A stretch of 64,000 nucleotides of DNA, from positions 1-64,000 of the forward strand of contig NZ_CADFEI010000027.1 of the NCBI RefSeq assembly GCF_902833225.1, in the 5' to 3' direction. The notes under the pieces are model-generated. The model was not told where the DNA came from, ran no database searches, and saw only the letters and a list, made by a program, of their open reading frames with translations. Below, in pieces: positions 43,801 to 51,348 of this stretch (the first letter of the stretch is position 1; every line of letters starts with the position of its first letter). Position numbers and translations under genes: made by a program. The stretch comes from Burkholderia sp. BCC1644. GTDB lineage: Bacteria; Pseudomonadota; Gammaproteobacteria; Burkholderiales; Burkholderiaceae.

Positions 43801-45979
43801 ATATACCAGCTCTGCTGGATATGATGCGATTACTGTCACGCGGCAGGTTGATATGTTTGAGCGATTACTGTGGAAGGAAGGAGGAGGGCGAGGCCAGCAT
43901 TTGCTATCGGAATTCAACGCCTTTAATGGCGAATGGCTTTTGAAGATGCTGACCTCGAATAGCAAGGAACGCAAGGAAAAATACGGAATTATTGGCGCAT
44001 ATAAATTCGTACGCGCGATGTTGCATCGTTCAGATATTAGTTGGGTACCACTTTCCGTGGCAGAAATGATACGCGTTTCGGGGAATGTGGGACTCAAGAT
44101 GAGCGACAGTGAATTTTCCAGAAAAGTTCAGGGATACAAGCGAGGCGCTGTTTCGGACGACGTTTTGTTTGTGGGTTTCAAGGGAAATAATCTATATTTA
44201 CTTCCTTTGGAGGTTAAGACAGGAGCGCGGCCAGATTTCGCACACGCGGGCGAGCAAGCGAAAGAGCTGAAACGCTATCTATGTGAAGAAGTGCTAGGCA
44301 AACGGACACTGGCCTCGCGCCTTTATCGCGCATTGTTTGTTCGTCAAGTATTGATGCAGGTGGAGAAATTTCGCCTTTATGATGTACTCGACGAGTCTGC
44401 GCTATCGACCTTGATGGGTCGGCGCGAGTGGTGGCTTAAAGGTGACTTTGAGTTGAGCACGCTGCCCGAATATGTCGATGGTTTTGTTGTTGCGCATATC
44501 GAAGACTCAAACTGCTTCGAGCCTACCTATAAAATCACTAAAGATAATATTCTTCAAATTGAGCTACCGTACTCGCTGCTCGATTCGCTGATTTCAGCAA
44601 AGAGTGGACCGGAGCTTGATCGACTCGTCCAAATTTGCAAGGTGGGCAGAGAGTACCTACTTTTGCCTGAGGCTAAGCAAGACAGCCATTTTTCGAATAA
44701 CGACTCGCTCGTTCAGGATGATGGCGCTTTGGGTGAAGGACAGGGCACCGACGCCATTACGGGTGAGTGGTCGGTTAAAAAGCCAGCTGTTACGGATCAA
44801 GGCAGCTTCGAAGAAGCTCAAGATTCGAACAAAATCCCGCCTCTAAGTACTGGCTCACCTCTGCGCGTACTCTTTGGCCATGACACGCTCCATGAAAACC
44901 CGCTTTATTGGGAGCCAACAAACACTACGCGGTTTATGAATACCAACACCGGCATCGTCGGCACCATGGGAACCGGAAAAACTCAGTTTACGAAATCTCT
45001 TATAACTCAGATTTTTCGCGAGCAACGAAATAACGTCAACTCCGCCTCAATCGGGGTACTAATATTCGACTATAAATCTGATTATGTCGATGATGAATTT
45101 ATTCGAGAAACATCTGCGAGCAAGTATAAACTGTTTAATTTGCCTTATAACCCATTAAGCCTATACGGAGACACCCCCATGCTGCCGGTGCACACGGCAG
45201 CAGGCTTTGCCGAAACTATGAGTCGCGCATATAGTTTGGGCAAAAAGCAGCAGCTTAAATTAGAAAATCTTATCCTCGAGTGCTATGGCGCTGCGGGAAT
45301 TCTTCCTGAGGACCCATCCACTTGGCGCCGTGCCGCGCCGACAATTGAGGACATTTGGCAGCGATTTTTAAATCAAGAGAAGGTTGAGGAAGATTCGCTG
45401 TATGCAGCTCTCTCAAAACTAGCACGATTCAAGATTTTTGAAGCACAAGCAGAAAATGTGCGCAGCCTTTACGATTTGGCGGCCGGAGTAACAATCATTG
45501 AATTGGCAGGCTATCCACCTGAAATACAAAATTTGATTGTTGGACTCACGTTGGACCTATTTTATGCACAAATGCAAAAAACAGGAAAACCTCACGTGTC
45601 CGGGGACTTTAGACAGATAACAAAGATGATCTTGGTTGATGAGGCTGACAATTTTATGTCACAGGATTTTCCCGCGCTGAGAAAAATTTTGAAGGAAGGG
45701 CGAGAATATGGTGTTGGCGTCATTCTTTCGACGCAAGATATAACACATTTCAAAACAGCAGAGAACAACTACGCCAGTTACGTACTTTCCTGGGTGATTC
45801 ATAGGGTTTCCGAGATTAAAAATTCGGATATTAAGTCGATCTTTAATAAGGACGACAAGTCTGAGCAAGACCACCTGATGGAGACGATCCGGAAATTGGA
45901 AAAACACCAGAGCCTCTATATCGATGGTGACAAAGGCGTAAGAAAGATGCGAGATTTGGCTTTCTGGGAGCTCTTGTAG
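40856..45979 (+). CDS. dptH: DNA phosphorothioation-dependent restriction protein DptH
   Basis: This very large protein of 1707 aa has a HerA/FtsK-type ATPase at the C-terminus: Walker A GTMGTGKT near residue 1370 and Walker B ILVDEADNFM near 1592, followed by GVILSTQDITHF. The long N-terminal half has no clear motif. Role: DNA-translocating and probably nucleolytic subunit of the Dpt restriction system (family knowledge). The ATG at 40856 has GGAG 9 nt upstream and overlaps dptG. The gene ends 198 bp before the convergent dndE. Confidence 0.9.
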   Translation: MSGKLFEEFLAECFLGWIANDIQPGYRYQFKSPDSENSKHLYDAFCRISDGEKIEIDGITLPCVMVNQTCLIPVLHGNIESGFTENYISRLRDLVAGRNGVFERSALLIIHNSMLDTLINSAQDLAAPGAIWHAAALERELNKLIHPGSNARELTKYLLEDQLGLVLEEGATVFGFAPLFRALDDGKLDFAELGLFNDDLLLAMSGQPAQIRRRLDENRAMRRKIEYAVEHYPDQLETALNEYGRKFIQDHFEEQKDWRSIQYQRFLDERDANKSQRLLLESVDVEGAEVYQRSKSLTKAGQQDISLLMQIPRERNEATIELTFEGNDLDPAQIKVSHNRLLSKTIAASVNRAGGKRSRARLTVPFSGQPTFFSLEIKRESRSEEYKFRCLMVEHGRFYLEEVKNCFRIEPSHEWVTLLLEENKLRINTVNESVYILDEDEQEIDCSCHGTVDFESLANQTEMIQFSLRSGDQSLRFNIEGPAAEDSVIVPLLFDQERFSKLFRDDYNAEFNRAKNKIVIDNTESTVVGTRLQLLGYEASMIDGRILYMSEVSSLLLSSLPDIQPKLYAAYRDLLDYLDRHKTLPSLVAWGPEYCLLVAAVVSAYEDALLLIPRNEVMSTAHTDLLMIGLYKQDGRERITPLHPLVLAYHLELVRFIKAEITNSDSGSFAELPPVTKERLVASGLLPFVYDAQSDFAHVVPAKENSFWLEIVPQKQMSHGYVRRLVLDKLEEFTQAYARLFNAGPRSSLILNAINQSEASELFLGLADYFKRHKDEACAVHVNFYDDALRYNEFDRFAETSAHEDLKIQLGLGNSFDRGDADTLVDLVRSRLTYSKFATPKSGEKLGYAHLAFFRNNASVDCRAVDIENALSGVLCDGLIAGEAAETKGNSYFTAFGLRGVDAEKWVALRLAKLIGTLWQPARQSNTQYLGTGIGIAVSADFKELLSRSCDSALWTTLIDPKVTLDFFATQTDVVLIHYSDQYTSSAGYDAITVTRQVDMFERLLWKEGGGRGQHLLSEFNAFNGEWLLKMLTSNSKERKEKYGIIGAYKFVRAMLHRSDISWVPLSVAEMIRVSGNVGLKMSDSEFSRKVQGYKRGAVSDDVLFVGFKGNNLYLLPLEVKTGARPDFAHAGEQAKELKRYLCEEVLGKRTLASRLYRALFVRQVLMQVEKFRLYDVLDESALSTLMGRREWWLKGDFELSTLPEYVDGFVVAHIEDSNCFEPTYKITKDNILQIELPYSLLDSLISAKSGPELDRLVQICKVGREYLLLPEAKQDSHFSNNDSLVQDDGALGEGQGTDAITGEWSVKKPAVTDQGSFEEAQDSNKIPPLSTGSPLRVLFGHDTLHENPLYWEPTNTTRFMNTNTGIVGTMGTGKTQFTKSLITQIFREQRNNVNSASIGVLIFDYKSDYVDDEFIRETSASKYKLFNLPYNPLSLYGDTPMLPVHTAAGFAETMSRAYSLGKKQQLKLENLILECYGAAGILPEDPSTWRRAAPTIEDIWQRFLNQEKVEEDSLYAALSKLARFKIFEAQAENVRSLYDLAAGVTIIELAGYPPEIQNLIVGLTLDLFYAQMQKTGKPHVSGDFRQITKMILVDEADNFMSQDFPALRKILKEGREYGVGVILSTQDITHFKTAENNYASYVLSWVIHRVSEIKNSDIKSIFNKDDKSEQDHLMETIRKLEKHQSLYIDGDKGVRKMRDLAFWELL

Positions 45980-46079
45980 AGGCTGATGAATAATGGTCGC
46001 GCTGCACCAGCGCGGCAAGACCATCCATGCCACGGCGCATAACGGCGTCCAGAGGGCATGTGTTCTTCGACAGTGTTAA

Positions 46080-46107
46080 CGTGTCCACCTATTCTTATGT
46101 GGACACG
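46080..46107. terminator. Hairpin between the convergent dptH and dndE genes
   Basis: CGTGTCCAC-N10-GTGGACACG is a perfect 9-bp stem. A second, smaller GC stem (CGCTG-CAC-CAGCG) lies near 46005. No long T-run follows, so it may be a protein-binding dyad rather than a terminator. Confidence 0.5.
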
Positions 46108-46177
46108 ATACTCCCAAGCCTCTTAGCTCAACTCAAGATGGGATCCTCGGACGGTTAGACTCGCATCTGTAACGTCC

Positions 46178-46561
46178 TCAAACTGTGGCGAGCGAACGTG
46201 CAAGTTCGCTCAACAGATCATCTTCACGCCGGCTCGCCAGATAAGAAAGCCCCCGATGAAGGTGAAGAAGGAGCGCCTGCCTGATCGAATTGGGTGCGGG
46301 TTGTATCTGGTCACGCAATAGCCGTACAACGAGTAGATTGTGATAAACACCTTCGTTGCCACCGGTGAATGTACGCCAATCTATTTCGAGCCCGCCTGCA
46401 AAATTAAAGCTTTCCTCGGGAGGGATAGACGGGTTCGCAAGCGACAGACAAAGCGCGTGCCGACACAGCACATTGTTATGCTCAATTCCCGTCTTGCGTT
46501 TAAGTGCGATCAGTTGATTTTTCGCAATAGCAGTCAGTTTGACCCGTTCAATGACGCTCAT
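46178..46561 (-). CDS. dndE: DNA sulfur modification protein DndE
   Basis: This small protein of 127 aa is the last gene of dndBCDE. DndE binds nicked DNA in the modification complex (family knowledge). Sequence is IERVKLTAIAKNQLIALKRKTGIEH at the N-terminus and LLHLHRGLSYL near the end, typical of DndE. Its ATG overlaps the dndD stop (ATGA), so it is coupled to dndD. Confidence 0.92.
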   Translation of the reverse strand: MSVIERVKLTAIAKNQLIALKRKTGIEHNNVLCRHALCLSLANPSIPPEESFNFAGGLEIDWRTFTGGNEGVYHNLLVVRLLRDQIQPAPNSIRQALLLHLHRGLSYLASRREDDLLSELARSLATV

Positions 46562-48549
46562 GCAGCCTCCAGCGAGTTCGCGTAAGTGTCAGTTCCCGAA
46601 ACGTTCGTGCAGCCCATCTCATCATCGAAATGCAGGATGAACTCTCGATTCATATGCGGCCGCAACGCGTCATATGCCGCTCCCTCCACTTCTTCGTCCG
46701 TCGAGAGAACCAGTACCTGATGCGATACGGTTGCAAAGAATCGCTTGATCAATGATGTTCGATGCTGCCCATCGAGGCGCGCAAGCGGGGTGTCAACAAC
46801 AACAGGGAAACGCCCCTTTCGCTCTTTGATCAATGCGCTCAGCACCGAGATGGCAAGCATCTGTCGCTCACCAGCAGACATGCGATCCATGGGAAGCTCC
46901 TGCCCCTTCCCATCCTCGATCTTGACCTGGTAGGTCACGGGATCAACGACCACATTCGATACAAGCTTCCGCTTCCGTAGCAGATTTCGAAATTCAGCCG
47001 TGATCACATCAGACAACCACTGAGCCTTGGACGCAAGTAACCTCTCTTTGAACACAACAAGGGCCTGTCTTGCTCGCGCAGCGGCTTCCAATCCCTTCGT
47101 TTCGAGCGCTCGATCCTTGAATTCAGTATTCATTCGCGACCTTAGCGCGCTCAAGCGAATTTGTACGTGATTATGGCTAGTGCACGTATCTGCCAGCGCT
47201 GCCGTGATCCTCTCCAGATTTTGTTCGGCGGTTGCAACCGCTTGAGACTTTTCCTTCATGGTGAGGAGTACATCGGCCAATTGTTCATCGGCCGGAATTT
47301 CCCCAAGAGCACGTTCGGCAACATCCAAAGCCCGCTGAATGCCATCCAGCTCCTTGAGCGTAGTGCGAACACGCCCGCGCGCATTTTCAACATGAGCGCT
47401 GACATCCGCAGGATTACCGTCAGCAACGAGAACAGGCTTCCGACGCTGAGAGCTCTTTGCATGAACTAAGTCTTGCTTCAGCAGATTCTTTACAATATCG
47501 AGTGACTTCGTCGAAACTTCCGTCGTCAGGGCCGCTAGTATGCGACGGTCGCGCTTCCTGAATTCTTCGCCCAACAAAGTGGCATGCCGACTCTGTTCGT
47601 CGTGCCCCCACTCCGCCTCATACTGCCGCCACAGATCCCCAAGCCAGGCAATAGGAAGCAATGGGTCGGCCATCCCGTCAACCAGCGTGTGATGAATAGA
47701 CTTCGCCTGCATCCGTGCGCCAGTTACGTCGCTCCGAATTCGCGCAGCCTGCTCGTATGCAGATAGTCCATTACGCTTGGCTTCTACTACATAACGCTCC
47801 AATACCAAACTAGCTTGATCCAGAGTATTTCGTGCGGCTGCCTGCTCCTGGAGTTGATCCGCGTGAGCGCGCTCCAGCGATTCAAACTGGGCCTCCAGCT
47901 CCAGCAGACTAGCCTTGGCAGATTCGTACTGGGACGAACCTTCTTTCCCTCGCAGAACAGCCCTCCGCTCAACAGCCTTGAGATCGTTGCCCAACACGTC
48001 AATGCCGCCGATCCCGAGAAATACCTCTGTCGCGCGGCGCAGCAGATCCGGAAGTCTCTCAGGATTTGCAAGTGCTTCAATCTTTTCGCCGTCGAACAAG
48101 AACAACTGAACCAACTCAGCAGGAAGGATATCGCCGATAAAGCGCTCCCACCCGGCCGTAAATTCCATATCCTCCGTGCCATCAATAAGCACAGAGAATC
48201 GCTCGGTAAACGTACTGCGTCGCTGCCACTCCCGGGAGACCATGACTTTCTGACGGGTGCCGCCGATGTCGATGAGTAGCTCGATAGCGATAGCGGCATT
48301 TCCCACGGCATCAGCCCGCTGCAGCGACTGAACTAACTGTTCATATTCTGATCGTCGCCCAGAGCTAACGGCTCCGGCGCCGTAGAGACCGATCTGCAAC
48401 GCTGTCAGCAAGGTGGTTTTCCCGCTGCCATTGAGGGCCTTAACGAGAATCACCGGACGCGATGAGGAAACGGAGAGCTCAAGCGTCTGTCGATCTCGGA
48501 ACGGGCCGAAATTTTGGATCGAGATGCTTGAAAAAGTGATTTTAGCCAT
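46558..48549 (-). CDS. dndD: DNA sulfur modification protein DndD
   Basis: This 663-aa SMC/Rad50-like ATPase has Walker A LNGSGKTTLL (K44), a long coiled-coil centre (residues about 190-520), the ABC signature DRMSAGERQMLA and Walker B PVVVDTPLARLDG. Role: ATPase in phosphorothioate insertion, possibly providing DNA nicking or opening energy (family knowledge). It starts 11 bp after dndC. Operon partner of dndC and dndE. Confidence 0.95.
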   Translation of the reverse strand: MAKITFSSISIQNFGPFRDRQTLELSVSSSRPVILVKALNGSGKTTLLTALQIGLYGAGAVSSGRRSEYEQLVQSLQRADAVGNAAIAIELLIDIGGTRQKVMVSREWQRRSTFTERFSVLIDGTEDMEFTAGWERFIGDILPAELVQLFLFDGEKIEALANPERLPDLLRRATEVFLGIGGIDVLGNDLKAVERRAVLRGKEGSSQYESAKASLLELEAQFESLERAHADQLQEQAAARNTLDQASLVLERYVVEAKRNGLSAYEQAARIRSDVTGARMQAKSIHHTLVDGMADPLLPIAWLGDLWRQYEAEWGHDEQSRHATLLGEEFRKRDRRILAALTTEVSTKSLDIVKNLLKQDLVHAKSSQRRKPVLVADGNPADVSAHVENARGRVRTTLKELDGIQRALDVAERALGEIPADEQLADVLLTMKEKSQAVATAEQNLERITAALADTCTSHNHVQIRLSALRSRMNTEFKDRALETKGLEAAARARQALVVFKERLLASKAQWLSDVITAEFRNLLRKRKLVSNVVVDPVTYQVKIEDGKGQELPMDRMSAGERQMLAISVLSALIKERKGRFPVVVDTPLARLDGQHRTSLIKRFFATVSHQVLVLSTDEEVEGAAYDALRPHMNREFILHFDDEMGCTNVSGTDTYANSLEAA

Positions 48550-48560
48550 GAACAGATAAA

Positions 48561-50090
48561 TTACGGGCGACGAGGAGCCTGCTCGACGGGTTCATCCATC
48601 AACTCAGGGACGTCAGCGTCGATAGATGCGATCTCTGGTTCGACGCCTCCTAGCGACACATCACTTTCCGCCAGGCGAACATCCGCCTCCCTATCTGAAA
48701 GGGCGAACTCAAGAGCCTCATCTTCATTTCGAAACGCATGAAACTGCAAGACGCTCTCTAGCCGGTCAAGATGCTTCGATCGCTTTTGGGTTTGCATTGC
48801 CTGGAACTGCTCACCAAGCAGCGAGCGGGTAAGCTTGTAAAGTTCATCCGACGCATCGGGATCCAGCTCGCTGGCGACCTGCTTGAGGATCGACAAATCC
48901 GAGCGCTCGAGGGGCAACGGCTCAACTTCCCTGCCCGGGTATCGTTCGCCATAAACCTCCTCGAAGATGCAAGGCACAAGATCTTCGATTTCGCGCTTCT
49001 CCTCTAGCCAGATTCGGCGAATCTCATCGAGTTCCTCCATTGAGATAAGCTCAATTGCGCCGCTCCCCTGACTACGTGCCGCGTCTTGCACGACTCTCTG
49101 CGTATTCAACAGCTCTCGCAGCAACTTCGCCCGATATTCCTGCCTGTACGGACCGTGGACAAGCTCCTCTTTGAAGACCGTCAAACGACCGTTCATTCGA
49201 CGGAAATCACGTTGCTCGCGATCCTTTACAGTCAGATAACGATTCCGATAGTCCAGGATCGGCTGCATCCACCGCTTCTGGTCGTCATTCTGGATCATGG
49301 CCTGCATCGACTTATCTTGCGTGACCATCGTACAGACATAACATCCGAATCGACTGTCTCCGCAACTGGGAGTAGTTTTGTCCACTACGACCGGACACTC
49401 AGCATCGGCGGTAGCACCACGATACATGCTGAACAACTCCTGGTTGTCGACACCCCATGGATTCGGCTCCGTGATGATGTATTCCCAGACATCGTCACTA
49501 CTCCACGTTTCAATCGGCAGATAAACCCAAACGCGCGCCAACTTCGGATCTTTGTTGCGGCTTAACCGATCGCGCGTACTACCGCTGTAGTGGTCGATAA
49601 CCTTGTCACGTGCAGCGCTCTCTCCACGACGTTGACCAAGCACAAGAATTGCCTCTCCGCTTGATTCGGAAAGATCATGGATGAATTGCGTCGATGCACT
49701 AATTTTCAGGCGATCCGTGCACCAACGGAACTTCGGACGTGGAGCCGGGTAACCTCTACCAATAAGGTTGACCCAGAACCGGTTTTCCAATGCGGGGGTA
49801 AGGCGGTGTGCCTTGAATGGAAGATCCTGATTGGCGGCAGCCAATTTGATACAAAGGAGCGAATTCTCGACCCATGCAGCGATGATCGGATTTTCGACCA
49901 ACGTGTCCGTACTAATCACATGGACCGTCTTGTGCCGACGCTCTTTCGGGAGCGCAGCGACCGCATTCCAGATCAATTGGAGAGACGCGGTCGAGTCCTT
50001 GCCACCGCTGTACCCAATAATCCAGGGTACCGGATCCGACAGATAGAGATCCTGGATCTCTTTGATGATGTCAGATGCTGGAGTTGTCAC
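48561..50090 (-). CDS. dndC: DNA sulfur modification protein DndC
   Basis: This 509-aa PP-loop enzyme related to PAPS reductase has the pyrophosphatase motif YSGGKDSTAS (residues 27-36) and the Cys cluster CGDSRFGCYVC, expected to hold a 4Fe-4S centre. Role: activation of DNA with ATP and sulfur transfer. The start is GTG whose bases overlap the dndB stop. The last 60 residues are acidic. Sulfur must come from a cysteine desulfurase; no dndA is present here, so host IscS is the probable donor. Confidence 0.95.
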   Translation of the reverse strand: MTTPASDIIKEIQDLYLSDPVPWIIGYSGGKDSTASLQLIWNAVAALPKERRHKTVHVISTDTLVENPIIAAWVENSLLCIKLAAANQDLPFKAHRLTPALENRFWVNLIGRGYPAPRPKFRWCTDRLKISASTQFIHDLSESSGEAILVLGQRRGESAARDKVIDHYSGSTRDRLSRNKDPKLARVWVYLPIETWSSDDVWEYIITEPNPWGVDNQELFSMYRGATADAECPVVVDKTTPSCGDSRFGCYVCTMVTQDKSMQAMIQNDDQKRWMQPILDYRNRYLTVKDREQRDFRRMNGRLTVFKEELVHGPYRQEYRAKLLRELLNTQRVVQDAARSQGSGAIELISMEELDEIRRIWLEEKREIEDLVPCIFEEVYGERYPGREVEPLPLERSDLSILKQVASELDPDASDELYKLTRSLLGEQFQAMQTQKRSKHLDRLESVLQFHAFRNEDEALEFALSDREADVRLAESDVSLGGVEPEIASIDADVPELMDEPVEQAPRRP

Positions 50091-51220
50091 GTTGTACCTT
50101 TCGCTGTACGTCTTTTGCGTTGGGGCCCTTGCCGGGCCGCCATCAATGCCTGCTCCGCCGCGGCCTCGTCCTCAGAGAGCTGAAGACCCAGTACACGTTT
50201 GAGCTCGTTTGTCGTCAGGGTGATATTTTGTCCAGACTTTGCCATTGCACCGCCGATCATGGCACGTCCTTCCCAGGTAGCCGCGTTCTTCCGGGACCAG
50301 TCAACCGTACGGAGCCTTTTGATCCGTCTTGCCAGATCAGACTTGGGTAGCTCGAAGAGTGCCTTTCCTGCTCTCCCTATGGCTTGCAGCACAATCGCAT
50401 GAGAATGGATGAAATCGCGACGGACCTCACCTGCGGTCATCTTCGATTCTCGGACGTAGATCCACTCGGGTATCTGCTGCCCGACAAGCTCCCAAAAGTC
50501 GAGGCACTTCTTTGTCGCCGACGAGAAATCTTCAAGCTCGTGCTCTGTCAGCAGCTCTACGATCGAATAATGCAGCGCGCTTAGAGTGAATAGCTTACGG
50601 GACCGCTCCGATAGGGATGAGCGCTCTGTCTCGATGAGATTCTTGAATACATCAGAGGTCCTACTGAGGTGCCGCGCCACACTCGCAGCAGCGCTCCGAT
50701 GATCATAGAGAATGCCTAGCGACGCTGATGGCTTGACCGCGTAGCGATTCAGGTCAGCAAACATCTGCTGGCACCGCTCAAGCCCCCGATCCAAGAAGAA
50801 CACCACAGCAATCGTTTCATCGCCGAGCTCGGGAGCAGTTTCGAGCGCCTGCTTTATCGCGGCGTGCCTATGCTGCCCATCGTTCACGATGATTTTGGCT
50901 TCCATGGAAACCGACAAGTTTCCCATTCGAAACGATGTTGAGGAGTCCGCCCCCATCGGGGTGAACGTCACCCCCCCGTCCACTGAGGCAGTGATCGCCG
51001 AGAATGTGTAGCTATCCTTGTTCTCAACGATGTACCGAACAATTTCCGGAAGACGGGTTTTGTTGAGGGTACGCTGAGCCCTGAGCTCCGGAACGAGCTC
51101 TTCGTTGTCAAATTGGAAAAGGCGAGGCAATAGCCGCATGGGGCACATGGAAACGTAGTATTCACGTCCCGCCTGCACCCCTCTGATCGCCGGGAAAACA
51201 TATGTGAAACCGTCTGCCAT
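50087..51220 (-). CDS. dndB: DNA sulfur modification protein DndB
   Basis: This 377-aa protein has the DGQHR domain (IIVNDGQHRHAAIKQAL), the hallmark of DndB, which modulates phosphorothioation and regulation in other systems. ATG at 51220 begins MADGFTYVFPAIRG. A promoter with -10 at 51231-51236 places the transcript start about 4 nt before the ATG, so the mRNA may be leaderless. The frame is open further upstream but that part overlaps the promoter. First gene of dndBCDE. Confidence 0.93.
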   Translation of the reverse strand: MADGFTYVFPAIRGVQAGREYYVSMCPMRLLPRLFQFDNEELVPELRAQRTLNKTRLPEIVRYIVENKDSYTFSAITASVDGGVTFTPMGADSSTSFRMGNLSVSMEAKIIVNDGQHRHAAIKQALETAPELGDETIAVVFFLDRGLERCQQMFADLNRYAVKPSASLGILYDHRSAAASVARHLSRTSDVFKNLIETERSSLSERSRKLFTLSALHYSIVELLTEHELEDFSSATKKCLDFWELVGQQIPEWIYVRESKMTAGEVRRDFIHSHAIVLQAIGRAGKALFELPKSDLARRIKRLRTVDWSRKNAATWEGRAMIGGAMAKSGQNITLTTNELKRVLGLQLSEDEAAAEQALMAARQGPQRKRRTAKGTT

Positions 51221-51230
51221 AGTGCGGGGG

Positions 51231-51261
51231 ATTCTAGCAGTTTGTGTATGAACACACAAAC
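51231..51261 (-). promoter_or_regulatory. dndBCDE promoter with palindromic operator
   Basis: Minus strand TTGTGT (51254-51259), 17 bp, TAGAAT (51231-51236) with upstream TGC (extended -10). A perfect dyad GTTTGTGT-N6-ACACAAAC (51240-51261) covers the spacer and -35, and the adjoining ACAAACGTTTGT (51256-51267) repeats the half-site. A repressor bound here would block the promoter; the XRE protein at 54385 is a candidate. Confidence 0.7.
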
Positions 51262-51348
51262 GTTTGTTGACATGACCTCGGAGACTTTGACCGTCAACCA
51301 CGCCTCTCGTACGTCCCAGGCGACGGCACTCGTCGCCAGCGGTCACAC

